Of a stretch of DNA of 64,000 nucleotides, positions 25,732 to 34,592 are shown one piece after another (positions within the stretch are counted from its first letter, which is position 1; each line of letters opens with the position of its first letter). The DNA comes from Clostridium sp. chh4-2. Its GTDB lineage: Bacteria > Bacillota > Clostridia > Lachnospirales > Lachnospiraceae. The translations under genes and the position numbers were made by a program. Below the pieces are notes generated by a model that saw only the letters and a list, made by a program, of their open reading frames with translations, did no database searches and had not been told where the DNA came from. The stretch covers positions 84,896 through 148,895 of the forward strand of contig NZ_PKUU01000018.1 in NCBI RefSeq assembly GCF_002899675.1, written 5' to 3'.

Positions 25732-27027
25732 ATGGCATTGACAATTTCTTTACTCGCTATTGTAGTTGCGATTATTTTAGGCTGGAAATTTAAAATTAAT
25801 GCAGGTATCATTGCAATGGGGTTTGCGTTTTTGATTGAAGTGCTGTTGGTGGATGGAGGCAAGGTGTCCACCGTAATCGGTTACTGGCCCACCAGCATCG
25901 TGTTTTATCTGCTTGCGATCGCATTATTCTTTAATTATGCAACAGGCAACGGAACTATGGATCTGCTTGCGAAAAACCTGCTTTATGGCTTAAACGGCAA
26001 TGCAAAACTGATTCCATGGGTGATTTCAATCGTTTGTGCGATCGTTGCATTTTTAGGTGCAGGAGCTTCCACACCTGCAATCATCGGACCTCTGGCGTTC
26101 TCAATCGGCTTAAACGCCAGAATACATCCGATTCTGATTGCGATCAGCGTAGCCTGTGCCACCACAATTGGCGGCGATAACCCTATTAACGGTTTCGGAG
26201 GCGTGGTTTCCAACGGCCTGATCCAGAAAACCGCTTATATGGAAAGCGCCAATCAGATCAGCTATTATGTTTGGTTTAATTCCTGCTTTAAACAGATTCT
26301 CGTTATTGCAGTCTGCTATTTGATTTTTAAAGGATATAAAGCGAAGAGAGTAGAAGTGAGTAAACCGGAAAAGTTTAACGACGTACAGAAAAAACAGCTG
26401 TGGCTTCTTCTCATTGCGCTGGCTGCCATGGTAATTCCGGCAATTCTCAACGCATGGATTAAAAACCCATTTATCTCACGCCTTGCAGCATTGACACAGC
26501 CTCAGTCTGTTATGGTATTTGCAGCGATTATATCCGTGTTCCTGAAATTAGGCGATGAAAAAGATGTTATCAGAAAGATACCGATGAACACCATCGTTCT
26601 GATTGCTGGTATGTATATGCTGTTAAGCGTGGCAAAAGAGTCCGGCATGACAGACGCCATTGCCAATATCATGAGCAACAATATTCCTAAGGCACTGGTT
26701 CCGGCCGCATTAGTTGGATTTGCGGCGTTCTTGAGCTTCTTCTCCAGCGGCACAGGAGTTGTATGTCCGCTGTTATATCCGATGGTAGAAGGTCTTGCCA
26801 CCAATTTGGGACTGAACCCGGTTATGCTGTTCTCCTGTATTTTCGTAGGAGCCATGAGTTCTTCCGTATCTCCGTTCTCCACAGGCGGAGCGATGACCAT
26901 CGCCGGATGCCCGGACCCGAAGGTAAAAGAACAGCTTTCTAACTGGATGATTCCGGTAGCCGTCATTATACCGATTATGTGTGCGGTTATAGCGTCGATC
27001 GGGTTGTTTGGATTTTTCCATATTTAA
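25732..27027 (+). CDS. IT-superfamily carboxylate transporter (MatC/SLC13-like)
   Basis: A 431-residue inner-membrane protein with about 11-12 hydrophobic helices. It has paired loop motifs typical of the ion-transporter superfamily: 'GAGASTPAIIGPLAFSIGL' in the N-half and 'FFSSGTGVVCPLLYPM...SSSVSPFSTGGAMTI' in the C-half. It is closest in this window to the carrier at 39735 (same start pattern and 'KPEKFN' loop near 212). It ends the GRE2 operon and is followed by a strong bidirectional terminator. It is the probable importer of the GRE2 operon substrate. Ion coupling (proton or sodium) is not determined. Confidence 0.82.
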   Translation: MALTISLLAIVVAIILGWKFKINAGIIAMGFAFLIEVLLVDGGKVSTVIGYWPTSIVFYLLAIALFFNYATGNGTMDLLAKNLLYGLNGNAKLIPWVISIVCAIVAFLGAGASTPAIIGPLAFSIGLNARIHPILIAISVACATTIGGDNPINGFGGVVSNGLIQKTAYMESANQISYYVWFNSCFKQILVIAVCYLIFKGYKAKRVEVSKPEKFNDVQKKQLWLLLIALAAMVIPAILNAWIKNPFISRLAALTQPQSVMVFAAIISVFLKLGDEKDVIRKIPMNTIVLIAGMYMLLSVAKESGMTDAIANIMSNNIPKALVPAALVGFAAFLSFFSSGTGVVCPLLYPMVEGLATNLGLNPVMLFSCIFVGAMSSSVSPFSTGGAMTIAGCPDPKVKEQLSNWMIPVAVIIPIMCAVIASIGLFGFFHI

Positions 27028-27046
27028 ATGAGTTTTAATCGAAATA

Positions 27047-27093
27047 CTTAAAAGAGGAGTGAAACGGCTGATCCGTTTCACTCCTCTTTTAAG
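27047..27093. terminator. Bidirectional intrinsic terminator
   Basis: A perfect 21-bp stem runs from CTTAAAAGAGGAGTG at 27047 to its complement ending 27093, with a 5-base loop. A-rich and T-rich edges on both sides fit convergent termination of the transporter (+) and tetR (-). Confidence 0.85.
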
Positions 27094-27148
27094 TGTTTTG
27101 ACGGTTGTGAAGAAGTGTATAGCTATAGGCCCGTTTCACCGGAAACAA

Positions 27149-27751
27149 TTAATTTTCCTCATTCTGTGGTTTTAAAATGTAATAGTACAGATAGGGTGTC
27201 AGCATGGTCTGTATGGCATTGTTAAGGTCATAGCTTCCTGAAGAAAGGCACCAGTCAATGATTACGCCGCGGACATAGGTGAACAGCTGTTGGACGATTT
27301 TGACAGGTTCCGTTTCGGTGCGGAACAGCCCTTTTTCCTGCGCTTCTTTAATCTTATTCTCCAAACGGATATGGGTGGGGCGGGTGGTTTCGTTTTGGGA
27401 GCCGGAACCGCGTTCAGGTGTTACACGCATGAAGATATCCGTACCCAATTGGAGATTCACTTCTGAATAAATCTCAAAGTAAGTCCTGATATATTCTTCT
27501 GTTTCTTCCGGGAGTTTTGCTTTTTGTAAAAGTTCTTCGAAAAGCGGTTCTCCTATTTTCTTGGATTCTTCAATTACCGCGTCTTTGGACGGAAAATAAT
27601 AATAAAATAACCCGGTGGCAACTCCGCAGGCTTCGCAGATCATCTGGATTGTAACTTTCGAATAACCCTTTTCACTGAAAAGCAGAAGAGCAGTGCGCCT
27701 CAGGCTTTCACGGGTTACCTCTGATTTGTTGTAAGTGCTTTTTCTTGGCAT
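27149..27751 (-). CDS. TetR-family transcriptional regulator
   Basis: A 200-residue TetR protein. The N-terminal helix-turn-helix is clear: 'RTALLLFSEKGYSKVTIQMICEACGVATGLFYYYFPSKDAVIEE'. The C-terminal ligand domain has a late 'TEPVKIVQQLFTYVRGVIIDWCL' segment. ATG at 27751 follows GAGGTG by six bases; the ATG at 27784 is 11 residues upstream with no site. It lies four bases after the stop of the CapA gene, so both are one transcript. The double operator at 28975-29016 in the divergent promoter region is the natural target, giving autoregulation and control of the ABC operon (inference). Confidence 0.88.
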   Translation of the reverse strand: MPRKSTYNKSEVTRESLRRTALLLFSEKGYSKVTIQMICEACGVATGLFYYYFPSKDAVIEESKKIGEPLFEELLQKAKLPEETEEYIRTYFEIYSEVNLQLGTDIFMRVTPERGSGSQNETTRPTHIRLENKIKEAQEKGLFRTETEPVKIVQQLFTYVRGVIIDWCLSSGSYDLNNAIQTMLTPYLYYYILKPQNEEN

Positions 27752-27755
27752 ATTT

Positions 27756-28871
27756 TCACCTCGGTCGGACATATCTGCCGTCAATTATATAGCCGGTGGG
27801 CAAGTTTTGGCTGGCAGTAATCTCCTTCATATAATTTACAATTTCTATAAATTCCGGTTCATCCGGCTCCAAGATTCTGGGATTGGAATTGGAATCAAGG
27901 CTGACAGGCTGGAATACAACATCACTGATTTTTTTATCTTCAATCGTACAGCGGCAGAGTATGGTTTTGTAGGAATCATCAGGCATATTCCTGCCGTTGT
28001 TTTCCCAGGACGGGTTAAGGGATACCATCTGTTTATGGCTGGCTTTTTCATTCAGATGTTCATCAAAAGCTTGAGGAGGGTCCAGTGCAAAATTGGCCAG
28101 GCTGTAGAAAATTACTTTGCCGTGGTAAACCTCTGCTGGTTTTAGAATATGGGTATGATGCCCCAGGATGATATCGGCTCCGGCATCGATGGCGGCATGG
28201 GCAATGTCCCTCTGATACTCAGCCAGTACGGCAGGTATGAAATGTATTCCCCAATGAATCGAAAAAACAAGAATATCCACCTGAGAGCGAAGCCCCTCTA
28301 CATCCGTAATCATGTTTTCCATATCTTCCCGGCAGGGAAATGTATGGATCCGGCACGGTGTACCAGGCTGGTCATGCTCAATCGGTTCATAAACCGTATG
28401 AGCCCGCATGGGCGCGCAGCCCGGGCGTTCATCTGTAGCCCAGTAATCTTGGGGAAGGATGGAATTATACCCCAAAAAGCCGAAACGAACTCCGTTAATT
28501 TCTAAAATTGCCGGTTTTCTTGCTTCGGCCAGATTGCTTCCTGCTCCTATGGAAACTATTCCGTTATCGCGCAGTACATCCAGAGTTTGATAAAATGCCT
28601 CCCGGCCCCAGTCCATGCAGTGATTCGTAGCAAAGGATATTACATCATAACCGGCCTTTCTGATTGCGCGGCCGCTGTCAGGATGGCCGCGCATGGGAAG
28701 GCGGCACTGACAGGCCGGGCTGCCGGTATCGGCAAGACAGGGCTCCAGCTGGCCAAATAATAAATCGGCGCCGGATAATTCTCCTCTGACACTGTCGAAA
28801 ATGGAATCCGGATTGGAACGGTTCATACCTATGTCGCCGGTAGCTAGAAACGTGATTGGTTTTGTATTCAT
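27756..28871 (-). CDS. CapA-family metallophosphoesterase-like protein 3
   Basis: A 371-residue CapA/PGA_cap protein with canonical motifs: 'ATGDIGMN', 'GQLEPC', 'ATNHCMDWG', 'FGFLGYN', 'SIHWGIHFIP' and 'LGHHTHILKPAEVY...SLANF'. Unlike the two paralogues at 8.5-10.8 kb it keeps the HWG motif. ATG at 28871 has GGAGAC upstream. The longer frame starting at 29018 merely reads through the palindrome and is rejected. No signal peptide. It is co-transcribed with tetR and divergent from a peptide-type ABC importer, so it may process the imported compound (inference). The substrate is unknown. Confidence 0.82.
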   Translation of the reverse strand: MNTKPITFLATGDIGMNRSNPDSIFDSVRGELSGADLLFGQLEPCLADTGSPACQCRLPMRGHPDSGRAIRKAGYDVISFATNHCMDWGREAFYQTLDVLRDNGIVSIGAGSNLAEARKPAILEINGVRFGFLGYNSILPQDYWATDERPGCAPMRAHTVYEPIEHDQPGTPCRIHTFPCREDMENMITDVEGLRSQVDILVFSIHWGIHFIPAVLAEYQRDIAHAAIDAGADIILGHHTHILKPAEVYHGKVIFYSLANFALDPPQAFDEHLNEKASHKQMVSLNPSWENNGRNMPDDSYKTILCRCTIEDKKISDVVFQPVSLDSNSNPRILEPDEPEFIEIVNYMKEITASQNLPTGYIIDGRYVRPR

Positions 28872-28974
28872 AATAGTCTCCTTTATTATACTGGATGTTG
28901 CATAAAATTTCCAGATTACGGGTTGATAATCATCTAAATATAATATTAAAAGATTGATGGCAAGATAACAAGTT

Positions 28975-29016
28975 GAAAATTGAACAAAATTCAATTTTGA
29001 ATTTTGTTCAATTTTC
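28975..29016. promoter_or_regulatory. 42-bp perfect palindrome: two tandem TetR-type operators
   Basis: GAAAATTGAACAAAATTCAA (28975-28994), two T, then its exact complement (28997-29016). Each arm itself contains a smaller dyad: TTGAA-CAAAA-TTCAA on the left and TTGAA-TTTTG-TTCAA on the right. The arrangement looks like two adjacent operator dyads in the capA3-tetR/ABC divergent promoter region. Confidence 0.75.
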
Positions 29017-29095
29017 ATATGGATGGCGGTTATATTTCATGCTATGCTATACACAATGGATGAAAAAAGCAGATTATTGCTTGGAAAAGGAGGAC

Positions 29096-29182
29096 ATGTA
29101 TAAAAAAAGAGAATATGTGGCAGAAGTTACAGTATTGGGTACAGCAAAGGCCTTAAATGGCCGACTATTAAAGAAAGGATGA
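29096..29182 (+). CDS. Small basic leader ORF upstream of the ABC operon
   Basis: A 28-codon ORF (starts MYKKREYVAEV, ends GRLLKKG) with an excellent AAAGGAGG four bases before its ATG. Its stop at 29180-29182 overlaps the ribosome binding region of the permease gene, which starts at 29193. It could be a translated leader that couples or attenuates expression of the importer. I recognise no family. The peptide has six Lys and two Arg and no membrane segment. Confidence 0.45.
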   Translation: MYKKREYVAEVTVLGTAKALNGRLLKKG

Positions 29183-29192
29183 ACACGCAAAT

Positions 29193-30131
29193 ATGTTAAA
29201 GTATGTTGGAAAAAGAATTTTGTGGATGATTCCGGTTATTTTAGGGGTTTCGCTGGTGATTATGGCGATTATGGAATTCACTCCGGGAGATCCGGCGACA
29301 ATTATTCTCGGAATAGAAGCGACAGATGAAAGTAAAGCGGCGCTCAAGGAAGAACTGGGATTGGATGATCCCTTTGTTCAAAGATACTGCAGATTTATTT
29401 ATAACGCGGCGACAAAGTTTGATTTTGGCGAATCCTACACTTCCAGAGATTCGATCAGGAACCAGATTCTGTTCAGAATTCCGTATACCCTTCGGATCTC
29501 TGTCATAAGCCTGCTGATTGCCATCTGCATCGGAATTCCGGCGGGGGTGCTGGCGGCGACACATCAGTATTCGGCAAAGGATAACCTTACCATGTTCTTT
29601 TCCCTGTTTTTTGTATCCATGCCTAATTTCTGGTTCGCATTGATGATGATTATGCTCTTTGCGCTGAAACTTGGAATTCTGCCTTCGTTAGGAGTGGATC
29701 ATTGGACCGGATACATCCTTCCATGCGTTTCTGTGGCATTGGGCACGACTGCCAGCCTGGCAAGGCAGACCCGGTCCAGCATGCTGGAAGTCATACGCCA
29801 GGATTACATAACAACTGCCCGGGCTAAGGGGCAGAAAGAATCAAAAGTCATTTACGGACACGGGCTGCAGAATGCTTTAATGCCCATTATTACTGTTGTA
29901 GTTGCCAGATTCGCCCATGCGCTTGGCGGCTCCATGGTGGTGGAATCCATTTTTTCCATTCCGGGAATGGGAAGTTACCTGATTAACGCCATTAATTCCA
30001 GGGATTATGCGGTGGTGCAGGCGGGAGTATTCGTAATTTCCCTATGGTTTGGGCTGTGCATGCTGGCCATGGATTTAGTCTATGCAGCAGCAGACCCAAG
30101 AATCCGTTCACAGTACAGAAGCAGCCGATGA
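29193..30131 (+). CDS. Oligopeptide/nickel-type ABC transporter permease (OppB/DppB-like)
   Basis: A 312-residue inner-membrane permease with about six hydrophobic segments. The EAA-type cytoplasmic loop 'TARAKGQKESKVIYGHGLQNALMPIITV' near residues 205-230 identifies the DppB/OppB family, as does the N-terminal 'PGDPATIILG'. First structural gene of an operon that encodes a second permease, two ATPases, a binding protein and two hydrolases. The substrate may be a peptide, an acylated amine or another small polar compound. Start codon ATG 29193 has AAAGAAAGGA about 13 bases upstream. Confidence 0.9.
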   Translation: MLKYVGKRILWMIPVILGVSLVIMAIMEFTPGDPATIILGIEATDESKAALKEELGLDDPFVQRYCRFIYNAATKFDFGESYTSRDSIRNQILFRIPYTLRISVISLLIAICIGIPAGVLAATHQYSAKDNLTMFFSLFFVSMPNFWFALMMIMLFALKLGILPSLGVDHWTGYILPCVSVALGTTASLARQTRSSMLEVIRQDYITTARAKGQKESKVIYGHGLQNALMPIITVVVARFAHALGGSMVVESIFSIPGMGSYLINAINSRDYAVVQAGVFVISLWFGLCMLAMDLVYAAADPRIRSQYRSSR

Positions 30132-30146
30132 GGGAGGAGGGCGTTC

Positions 30147-31010
30147 ATGAATAGTAAAAAATCCAAAAAAGAGAGCAGTTTTTCCGGTGTTATGAAAAGG
30201 CTTTGCAGGAATAAACTGGCCATGATCGGCCTGGGTATAATCGTTATTATGGTTCTTGCGGCAGTTCTTGCGGATTTTATCGCGCCATACAGCTATACCC
30301 AGCAGGATTTAATGAACACGTTTTGTAAGCCGGGCAAAATCCATCTGTTCGGCACCGATAAGGTGGGCAGAGATATATTGAGCCGCCTGATCTATGGAGC
30401 AAGGGAGTCGCTGAAGATCGGTTTCCTGTCCGTTTTAATGGCAGCATTTTTTGGAATTATTATGGGGGCCGTGGCCGGATATTACGGCGGTATGATCGAC
30501 AATCTGCTGATGCGCCTGCTGGATATCTATCAGTCGATTCCGTCCATCCTTCTGACCATGGTGCTGGCGTCAGCCCTTGGAGCCAGCGGAAGGAATACGA
30601 TTATTGCGCTGGGAATTACGACAATCCCCATATATGCCAGGATTTTAAGGTCTCAGTTCATGGTATGCAGGGATCAGGAATATGTGGAAGCGGCAGTGGC
30701 TACCAATGCCAATGATTTTGAGATTATTTTTAAACATATTCTTCCCAATGCCATTTCTCCTCTGATTGTCCAGATCACCATGAGTCTGGGGCAGTCGATT
30801 CTGGCGGCGGCAACTTTAAGCTTTTTGGGACTGGGCGTACAGCCGCCTTCACCGGAATGGGGGGCTATGGTCTCCGACGGAAGAAATTATCTGAGAAACT
30901 ACCCATATCTGGCCCTGTTTCCCGGCCTCTGCATCATGCTCACAGTATTGTCCTTCAATCTGCTGGGCGACGGGCTCAGGGATGCGCTGGATCCGAAACT
31001 GAAAAATTAG
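30147..31010 (+). CDS. Oligopeptide/nickel-type ABC transporter permease (OppC/DppC-like)
   Basis: A 287-residue second permease. The N-terminal helix and 'HLFGTDKVGRDILSRLIYGARESLKIG' are diagnostic for the DppC/OppC family, as is the EAA loop 'EYVEAAVATNANDFEIIFKHILPNAISPL' near 175-205. It lies 15 bases after the OppB-like gene with GGAGGAGGG before ATG and forms the membrane pore with it. Confidence 0.9.
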   Translation: MNSKKSKKESSFSGVMKRLCRNKLAMIGLGIIVIMVLAAVLADFIAPYSYTQQDLMNTFCKPGKIHLFGTDKVGRDILSRLIYGARESLKIGFLSVLMAAFFGIIMGAVAGYYGGMIDNLLMRLLDIYQSIPSILLTMVLASALGASGRNTIIALGITTIPIYARILRSQFMVCRDQEYVEAAVATNANDFEIIFKHILPNAISPLIVQITMSLGQSILAAATLSFLGLGVQPPSPEWGAMVSDGRNYLRNYPYLALFPGLCIMLTVLSFNLLGDGLRDALDPKLKN

Positions 31011-31020
31011 GGGGGACTTG

Positions 31021-31995
31021 ATGATGGATAATAATCTTTTGGAAATAAAGAATTTAAGCGTGGTGTATTTCTCAGATGGAAAAAAGGTCCGCGCCGTCAA
31101 TCATGTGGATTTGGAACTGGTTAAAGGAGAAACCCTTGGTCTGGTAGGGGAAACAGGAGCCGGAAAGACCACTATAGCCAAAGCGGTTCTGGGAATTCTT
31201 CCAAATCCCCAGGCTAAGGTGGAAAATGGAGAGATTCTGGTGGACGGGGAAAATCTTTTGAAGCTGTCGGAATCCAAGATGCGGAAGATCCGTGGGAAAA
31301 AGATATCCATGATATTCCAGGATCCTATGACCTCCTTAAACCCGGTCCGCACCGTGGGCGCCCAGATTGCGGAAGCCATAGAACTGCATGAAAAGCTGTC
31401 AAAAGCCGAGGTGGAAAAACGGGCTGTGGATATGTTGGAACAGGTTGGAATCCCGGCCGAACGGTATGGCGACTATCCCCATCAGTTTTCCGGCGGCATG
31501 AAGCAGAGAGTGGTTATCGCAATGGCTCTCGCATGCCATCCGGAGCTCCTTTTGGCGGATGAGCCCACAACCGCCCTGGATGTGACCATTCAGGCTCAAG
31601 TGCTGCAGATGATGAACGAACTGAAAGACCATTATGGCACATCGGTGATCATCATCACTCATGATTTGGGCGTGATTGCCGAAATGGCACAGAAGGTGGG
31701 GGTAGTTTATGCGGGAGAAATCATAGAGTATGGAACGGCTGAAGCGGTATTCAATCATCCGGGACATCCGTATACGGAAGGGCTGTTCGGTTCCATCATT
31801 GACCTGGATAAAGACGTGGAACGGTTAAGCCCCATACAAGGGCTGATGCCGGATCCGACCAACCTTCCGGTTGGCTGTAAATTCCATACCAGGTGCCCCT
31901 ATTGTATGGAAGAATGTAAAGTTCAGAATCCTGAAGGCATTGAAGTGGAAACGGGTCATATGGTGAAATGCCTGAGAGCAAAGGAGGCCGGATGA
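31021..31995 (+). CDS. ABC transporter ATPase (OppD/DppD-like)
   Basis: About 324 residues. Walker A 'GETGAGKTT', signature 'FSGGMKQRV', Walker B '[12 protein letters not shown]' and a switch His in 'IIITHDLG' are all intact. The C-terminal oligopeptide-transporter extension carries '[14 protein letters not shown]', a Cys-rich patch that in this family can bind a [4Fe-4S] cluster. GGGGGA precedes two possible ATG starts (31021 and 31024). The end overlaps the next ATPase gene. Confidence 0.9.
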   Translation: MMDNNLLEIKNLSVVYFSDGKKVRAVNHVDLELVKGETLGLVGETGAGKTTIAKAVLGILPNPQAKVENGEILVDGENLLKLSESKMRKIRGKKISMIFQDPMTSLNPVRTVGAQIAEAIELHEKLSKAEVEKRAVDMLEQVGIPAERYGDYPHQFSGGMKQRVVIAMALACHPELLLADEPTTALDVTIQAQVLQMMNELKDHYGTSVIIITHDLGVIAEMAQKVGVVYAGEIIEYGTAEAVFNHPGHPYTEGLFGSIIDLDKDVERLSPIQGLMPDPTNLPVGCKFHTRCPYCMEECKVQNPEGIEVETGHMVKCLRAKEAG

Positions 31996-32957
31996 TGTTG
32001 GGAAATGAAACAATACTGGAAGTCCAGAATTTGAAAAAATATTTTAAGACGAAAAAAGGGGACCTGCATGCGGTAGACGATGTCAGTTTTAAAATCAGAA
32101 AAGGGACCACTCTTGGTGTGGTAGGGGAATCAGGCTGTGGAAAATCCACTTTGGGCAGAACAATTCTGCATCTGCATGAGAGCACCGGAGGACGGATTTT
32201 CTTTCAGGGGGAAGATGTTACTAAGGTGGAGAAGGAGCGGCTGAAAAAGCTGAGGGAAGATATGCAGATCATTTTCCAGGATCCCTACTCTTCATTGAAT
32301 CCCAGAATGTCGGTGAGCGAGATCATCAGGGAGCCTCTGAAAAGAAAAGGCGGCCTGACAAAGGATGAGTTGAATCGGGAAGTGGAGAGACTGATGGACA
32401 TCGTAGGGCTTGCCCAGCGGTTTGCCAATTCTTATCCGCATGAACTGGATGGAGGAAGGCGGCAGAGGATCGGTATAGCCCGGGCCCTTTCGCTGAATCC
32501 CCAGTTTATTGTATGTGATGAACCGGTTTCAGCGCTGGATGTTTCCATTCAGGCCCAGATTTTGAACCTGATGAAGGATCTTCAGGCCCAGATCGGCCTG
32601 ACTTATATCTTTATCACCCATGACCTTTCCGTGGTTAAGCATATGTCGGATGATATCTGTGTTATGTATTTGGGGCAGATGGTGGAAAAAGCGCCGGCAA
32701 AGGAGCTGTTTTATCATCCGAAACATCCCTATACAAAGGCGTTGCTTTCGGCGATTCCTGTTCCGAAAGTAAATGCAAAACGAAAGAGAATTATCTTAAA
32801 AGGAGAGATTACATCTCCTATAAATCCCAAGCCTGGCTGCCGGTTTGCGGCCAGATGTGACTATGCGGACAAAGCCTGTGAAGAGACGCAGCAATTGGAA
32901 GAAATCGGGCAGGACCATTATGTGTCATGCTGCAGATATAGGGAAATCAAGGAATGA
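31992..32957 (+). CDS. ABC transporter ATPase (OppF/DppF-like)
   Basis: About 321 residues, starting at ATG 31992 (ATGA overlap with the upstream stop) or 31995; AAGGAGG at 31981-31987 serves both. Walker A 'GESGCGKST' and Walker B 'FIVCDEPVSALD' are normal. The signature motif reads 'LDGGRRQRI' instead of LSGGQ-type, an Asp replacing the usual Ser; the partner ATPase keeps the normal form, so the two ATP sites may differ. C-terminal 'CRFAARCDYADKAC' matches the family's Cys-rich extension. Confidence 0.9.
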   Translation: MMLGNETILEVQNLKKYFKTKKGDLHAVDDVSFKIRKGTTLGVVGESGCGKSTLGRTILHLHESTGGRIFFQGEDVTKVEKERLKKLREDMQIIFQDPYSSLNPRMSVSEIIREPLKRKGGLTKDELNREVERLMDIVGLAQRFANSYPHELDGGRRQRIGIARALSLNPQFIVCDEPVSALDVSIQAQILNLMKDLQAQIGLTYIFITHDLSVVKHMSDDICVMYLGQMVEKAPAKELFYHPKHPYTKALLSAIPVPKVNAKRKRIILKGEITSPINPKPGCRFAARCDYADKACEETQQLEEIGQDHYVSCCRYREIKE

Positions 32958-32988
32958 AGCCGATGTAACGGCGAAAGGAGAGAACAGT

Positions 32989-34581
32989 ATGAAAAAAGGT
33001 AGAAAATTAGCAGCGCTTTTATTGACATTGACCATGGCCGTATCGGCTTCGGCCTGTTCGTCAGGAGGGGCGAAAGATCCTTCCCAAGGCGGAGGACAGG
33101 CTTCGGCACAACAGGGGGCGGAAGCTAAATCAGAGGGCAGCAAACAGACAAAGGATTCGGTGGTGTTCGCATATCCTAATGATCCTGAAACCTTCTGCCC
33201 TTTAAAAAGTCCTAAAACAGGATACGGCGATATCTCTTATCAGGTATATGATGCGCTGTTTGACTATGATATAGAAGGCAATTTTAAACCAGGTGTCTGC
33301 AAAGAGATCGAAAAAGTGGACGGAACTCATTATAAGCTGCACCTGCGGGATGATGTGACATTTTCCGATGGTCATAAACTTACGGCAGAGGATGTGGTTT
33401 ATTCTCTGGCCACCGCTTATGATGACACCAGCAGCAGAACCTGGGTGAAATACATCGATACGGAGAACTCCAAAGCTCTGGATGAGACTACAGTGGAGCT
33501 GGTGCTTCAGCAGGAATACGCTTTTGCTATTGTCACATTGAAAAATGTTAATTTATTCTATCAGGAAGCTTTTGAGGCAAGCCCGGATCAGATGGCAACC
33601 CAGCCCATTGGAAGCGGACCATATGTTCTGAAAGAATATGTCAAAGGCGCATATGCTGTTTTTGAGGGCAGAGATGATTATTGGGGAGGAGCTCCGGCTA
33701 TTAAAAATTTTAAAATTGTCTTCATAAAGGAAGCTTCCCAAAGGACCACATCCCTGCAGACCGGAGAGGTGGACTGCGCTTATAATGTGCTGACCTCTGA
33801 TTATGATTCTCTGTTGGCAGGTAATTTTGCAGGTATGGAGATATTCACCGATAAAATCAACGCCGTCCAGTTTAACTGTTCCGAATATTCCATCTGCAAT
33901 GACGCCAGGGTCCGGCAGGCAATCGCCTATGCGGCAGATGCGCCTGGAATTACAGCGGCAGCTTATGGAGGATTCGGAGAGGTGTGCACCACCTGCTGTT
34001 CTCTTAAATCGGGAAATATGGCGGATAATTATATGCCGGAAGACTATTACAGCTACGATCCTGATAAGGCAAAGGCCCTTTTGCAGGAAGCCGGAATCGC
34101 TCAGGGAACAACGGTGACGATTAATGTAAAGAGCGGGGATGCAGCCCAGACCACGGCGGCTGAGATTTTACAGCAGTCCCTGCAGGATATTGGTTTAAAT
34201 GCAAGCCTTAAACAGGTGGAAGCGGCTGTTTTCGACGATACCTTAAAAGATCATCAAAGCGGCTGGGACATGTGTATGAACACTATGAACACGGCGGGCA
34301 GCAGAAGCTCTTTGGATTTAATCAATCTTTACTGCTTCACAATTCCTAATCTGGCTTATGTGCATGAAGAGGGGGCGGCGAAATCCGCACAAGCCGTCAA
34401 CAGTACGGATGAGAACCTGATCCATGATAATACCATGTATCTGACCGAACTGATCTGTCAGGACGTTCCGTATTATGCACTGTCATCCACCTGTGTATTG
34501 GTAGCATATAATTCCGGGCTCAATGATATTCAGATTTCTAAGAGTTCCACAATCAGGGGCGACGCATTTTCATGGAAATAA
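32989..34581 (+). CDS. Extracellular substrate-binding lipoprotein of the ABC importer (family 5)
   Basis: A 530-residue SBP_bac_5 protein. The N-terminus has a basic head (MKKGRK), a hydrophobic core and the lipobox-like 'SASAC', so it should be lipidated at Cys23 and anchored outside the membrane. A Gly/Gln/Ala-rich linker follows. Domain features include 'YQVYDALFDYD', 'HLRDDVTFSDGHKLTAEDVVYSL' and 'QPIGSGPYVLKEY'. ATG 32989 follows AAAGGAGAG; the longer frame from 32845 overlaps the ATPase gene and is rejected. It captures the imported ligand for the OppBCDF-type complex. Confidence 0.9.
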   Translation: MKKGRKLAALLLTLTMAVSASACSSGGAKDPSQGGGQASAQQGAEAKSEGSKQTKDSVVFAYPNDPETFCPLKSPKTGYGDISYQVYDALFDYDIEGNFKPGVCKEIEKVDGTHYKLHLRDDVTFSDGHKLTAEDVVYSLATAYDDTSSRTWVKYIDTENSKALDETTVELVLQQEYAFAIVTLKNVNLFYQEAFEASPDQMATQPIGSGPYVLKEYVKGAYAVFEGRDDYWGGAPAIKNFKIVFIKEASQRTTSLQTGEVDCAYNVLTSDYDSLLAGNFAGMEIFTDKINAVQFNCSEYSICNDARVRQAIAYAADAPGITAAAYGGFGEVCTTCCSLKSGNMADNYMPEDYYSYDPDKAKALLQEAGIAQGTTVTINVKSGDAAQTTAAEILQQSLQDIGLNASLKQVEAAVFDDTLKDHQSGWDMCMNTMNTAGSRSSLDLINLYCFTIPNLAYVHEEGAAKSAQAVNSTDENLIHDNTMYLTELICQDVPYYALSSTCVLVAYNSGLNDIQISKSSTIRGDAFSWK

Positions 34582-34592
34582 GGAGGGAACAG

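Noticed and set aside
28872..29018. N-terminal extension of the third CapA protein and of the leader ORF, both beginning MKIEQNS
   Set aside because: The identical starts on both strands are produced by the 42-bp palindrome; good ribosome binding sites point to 28871 and 29096 instead.
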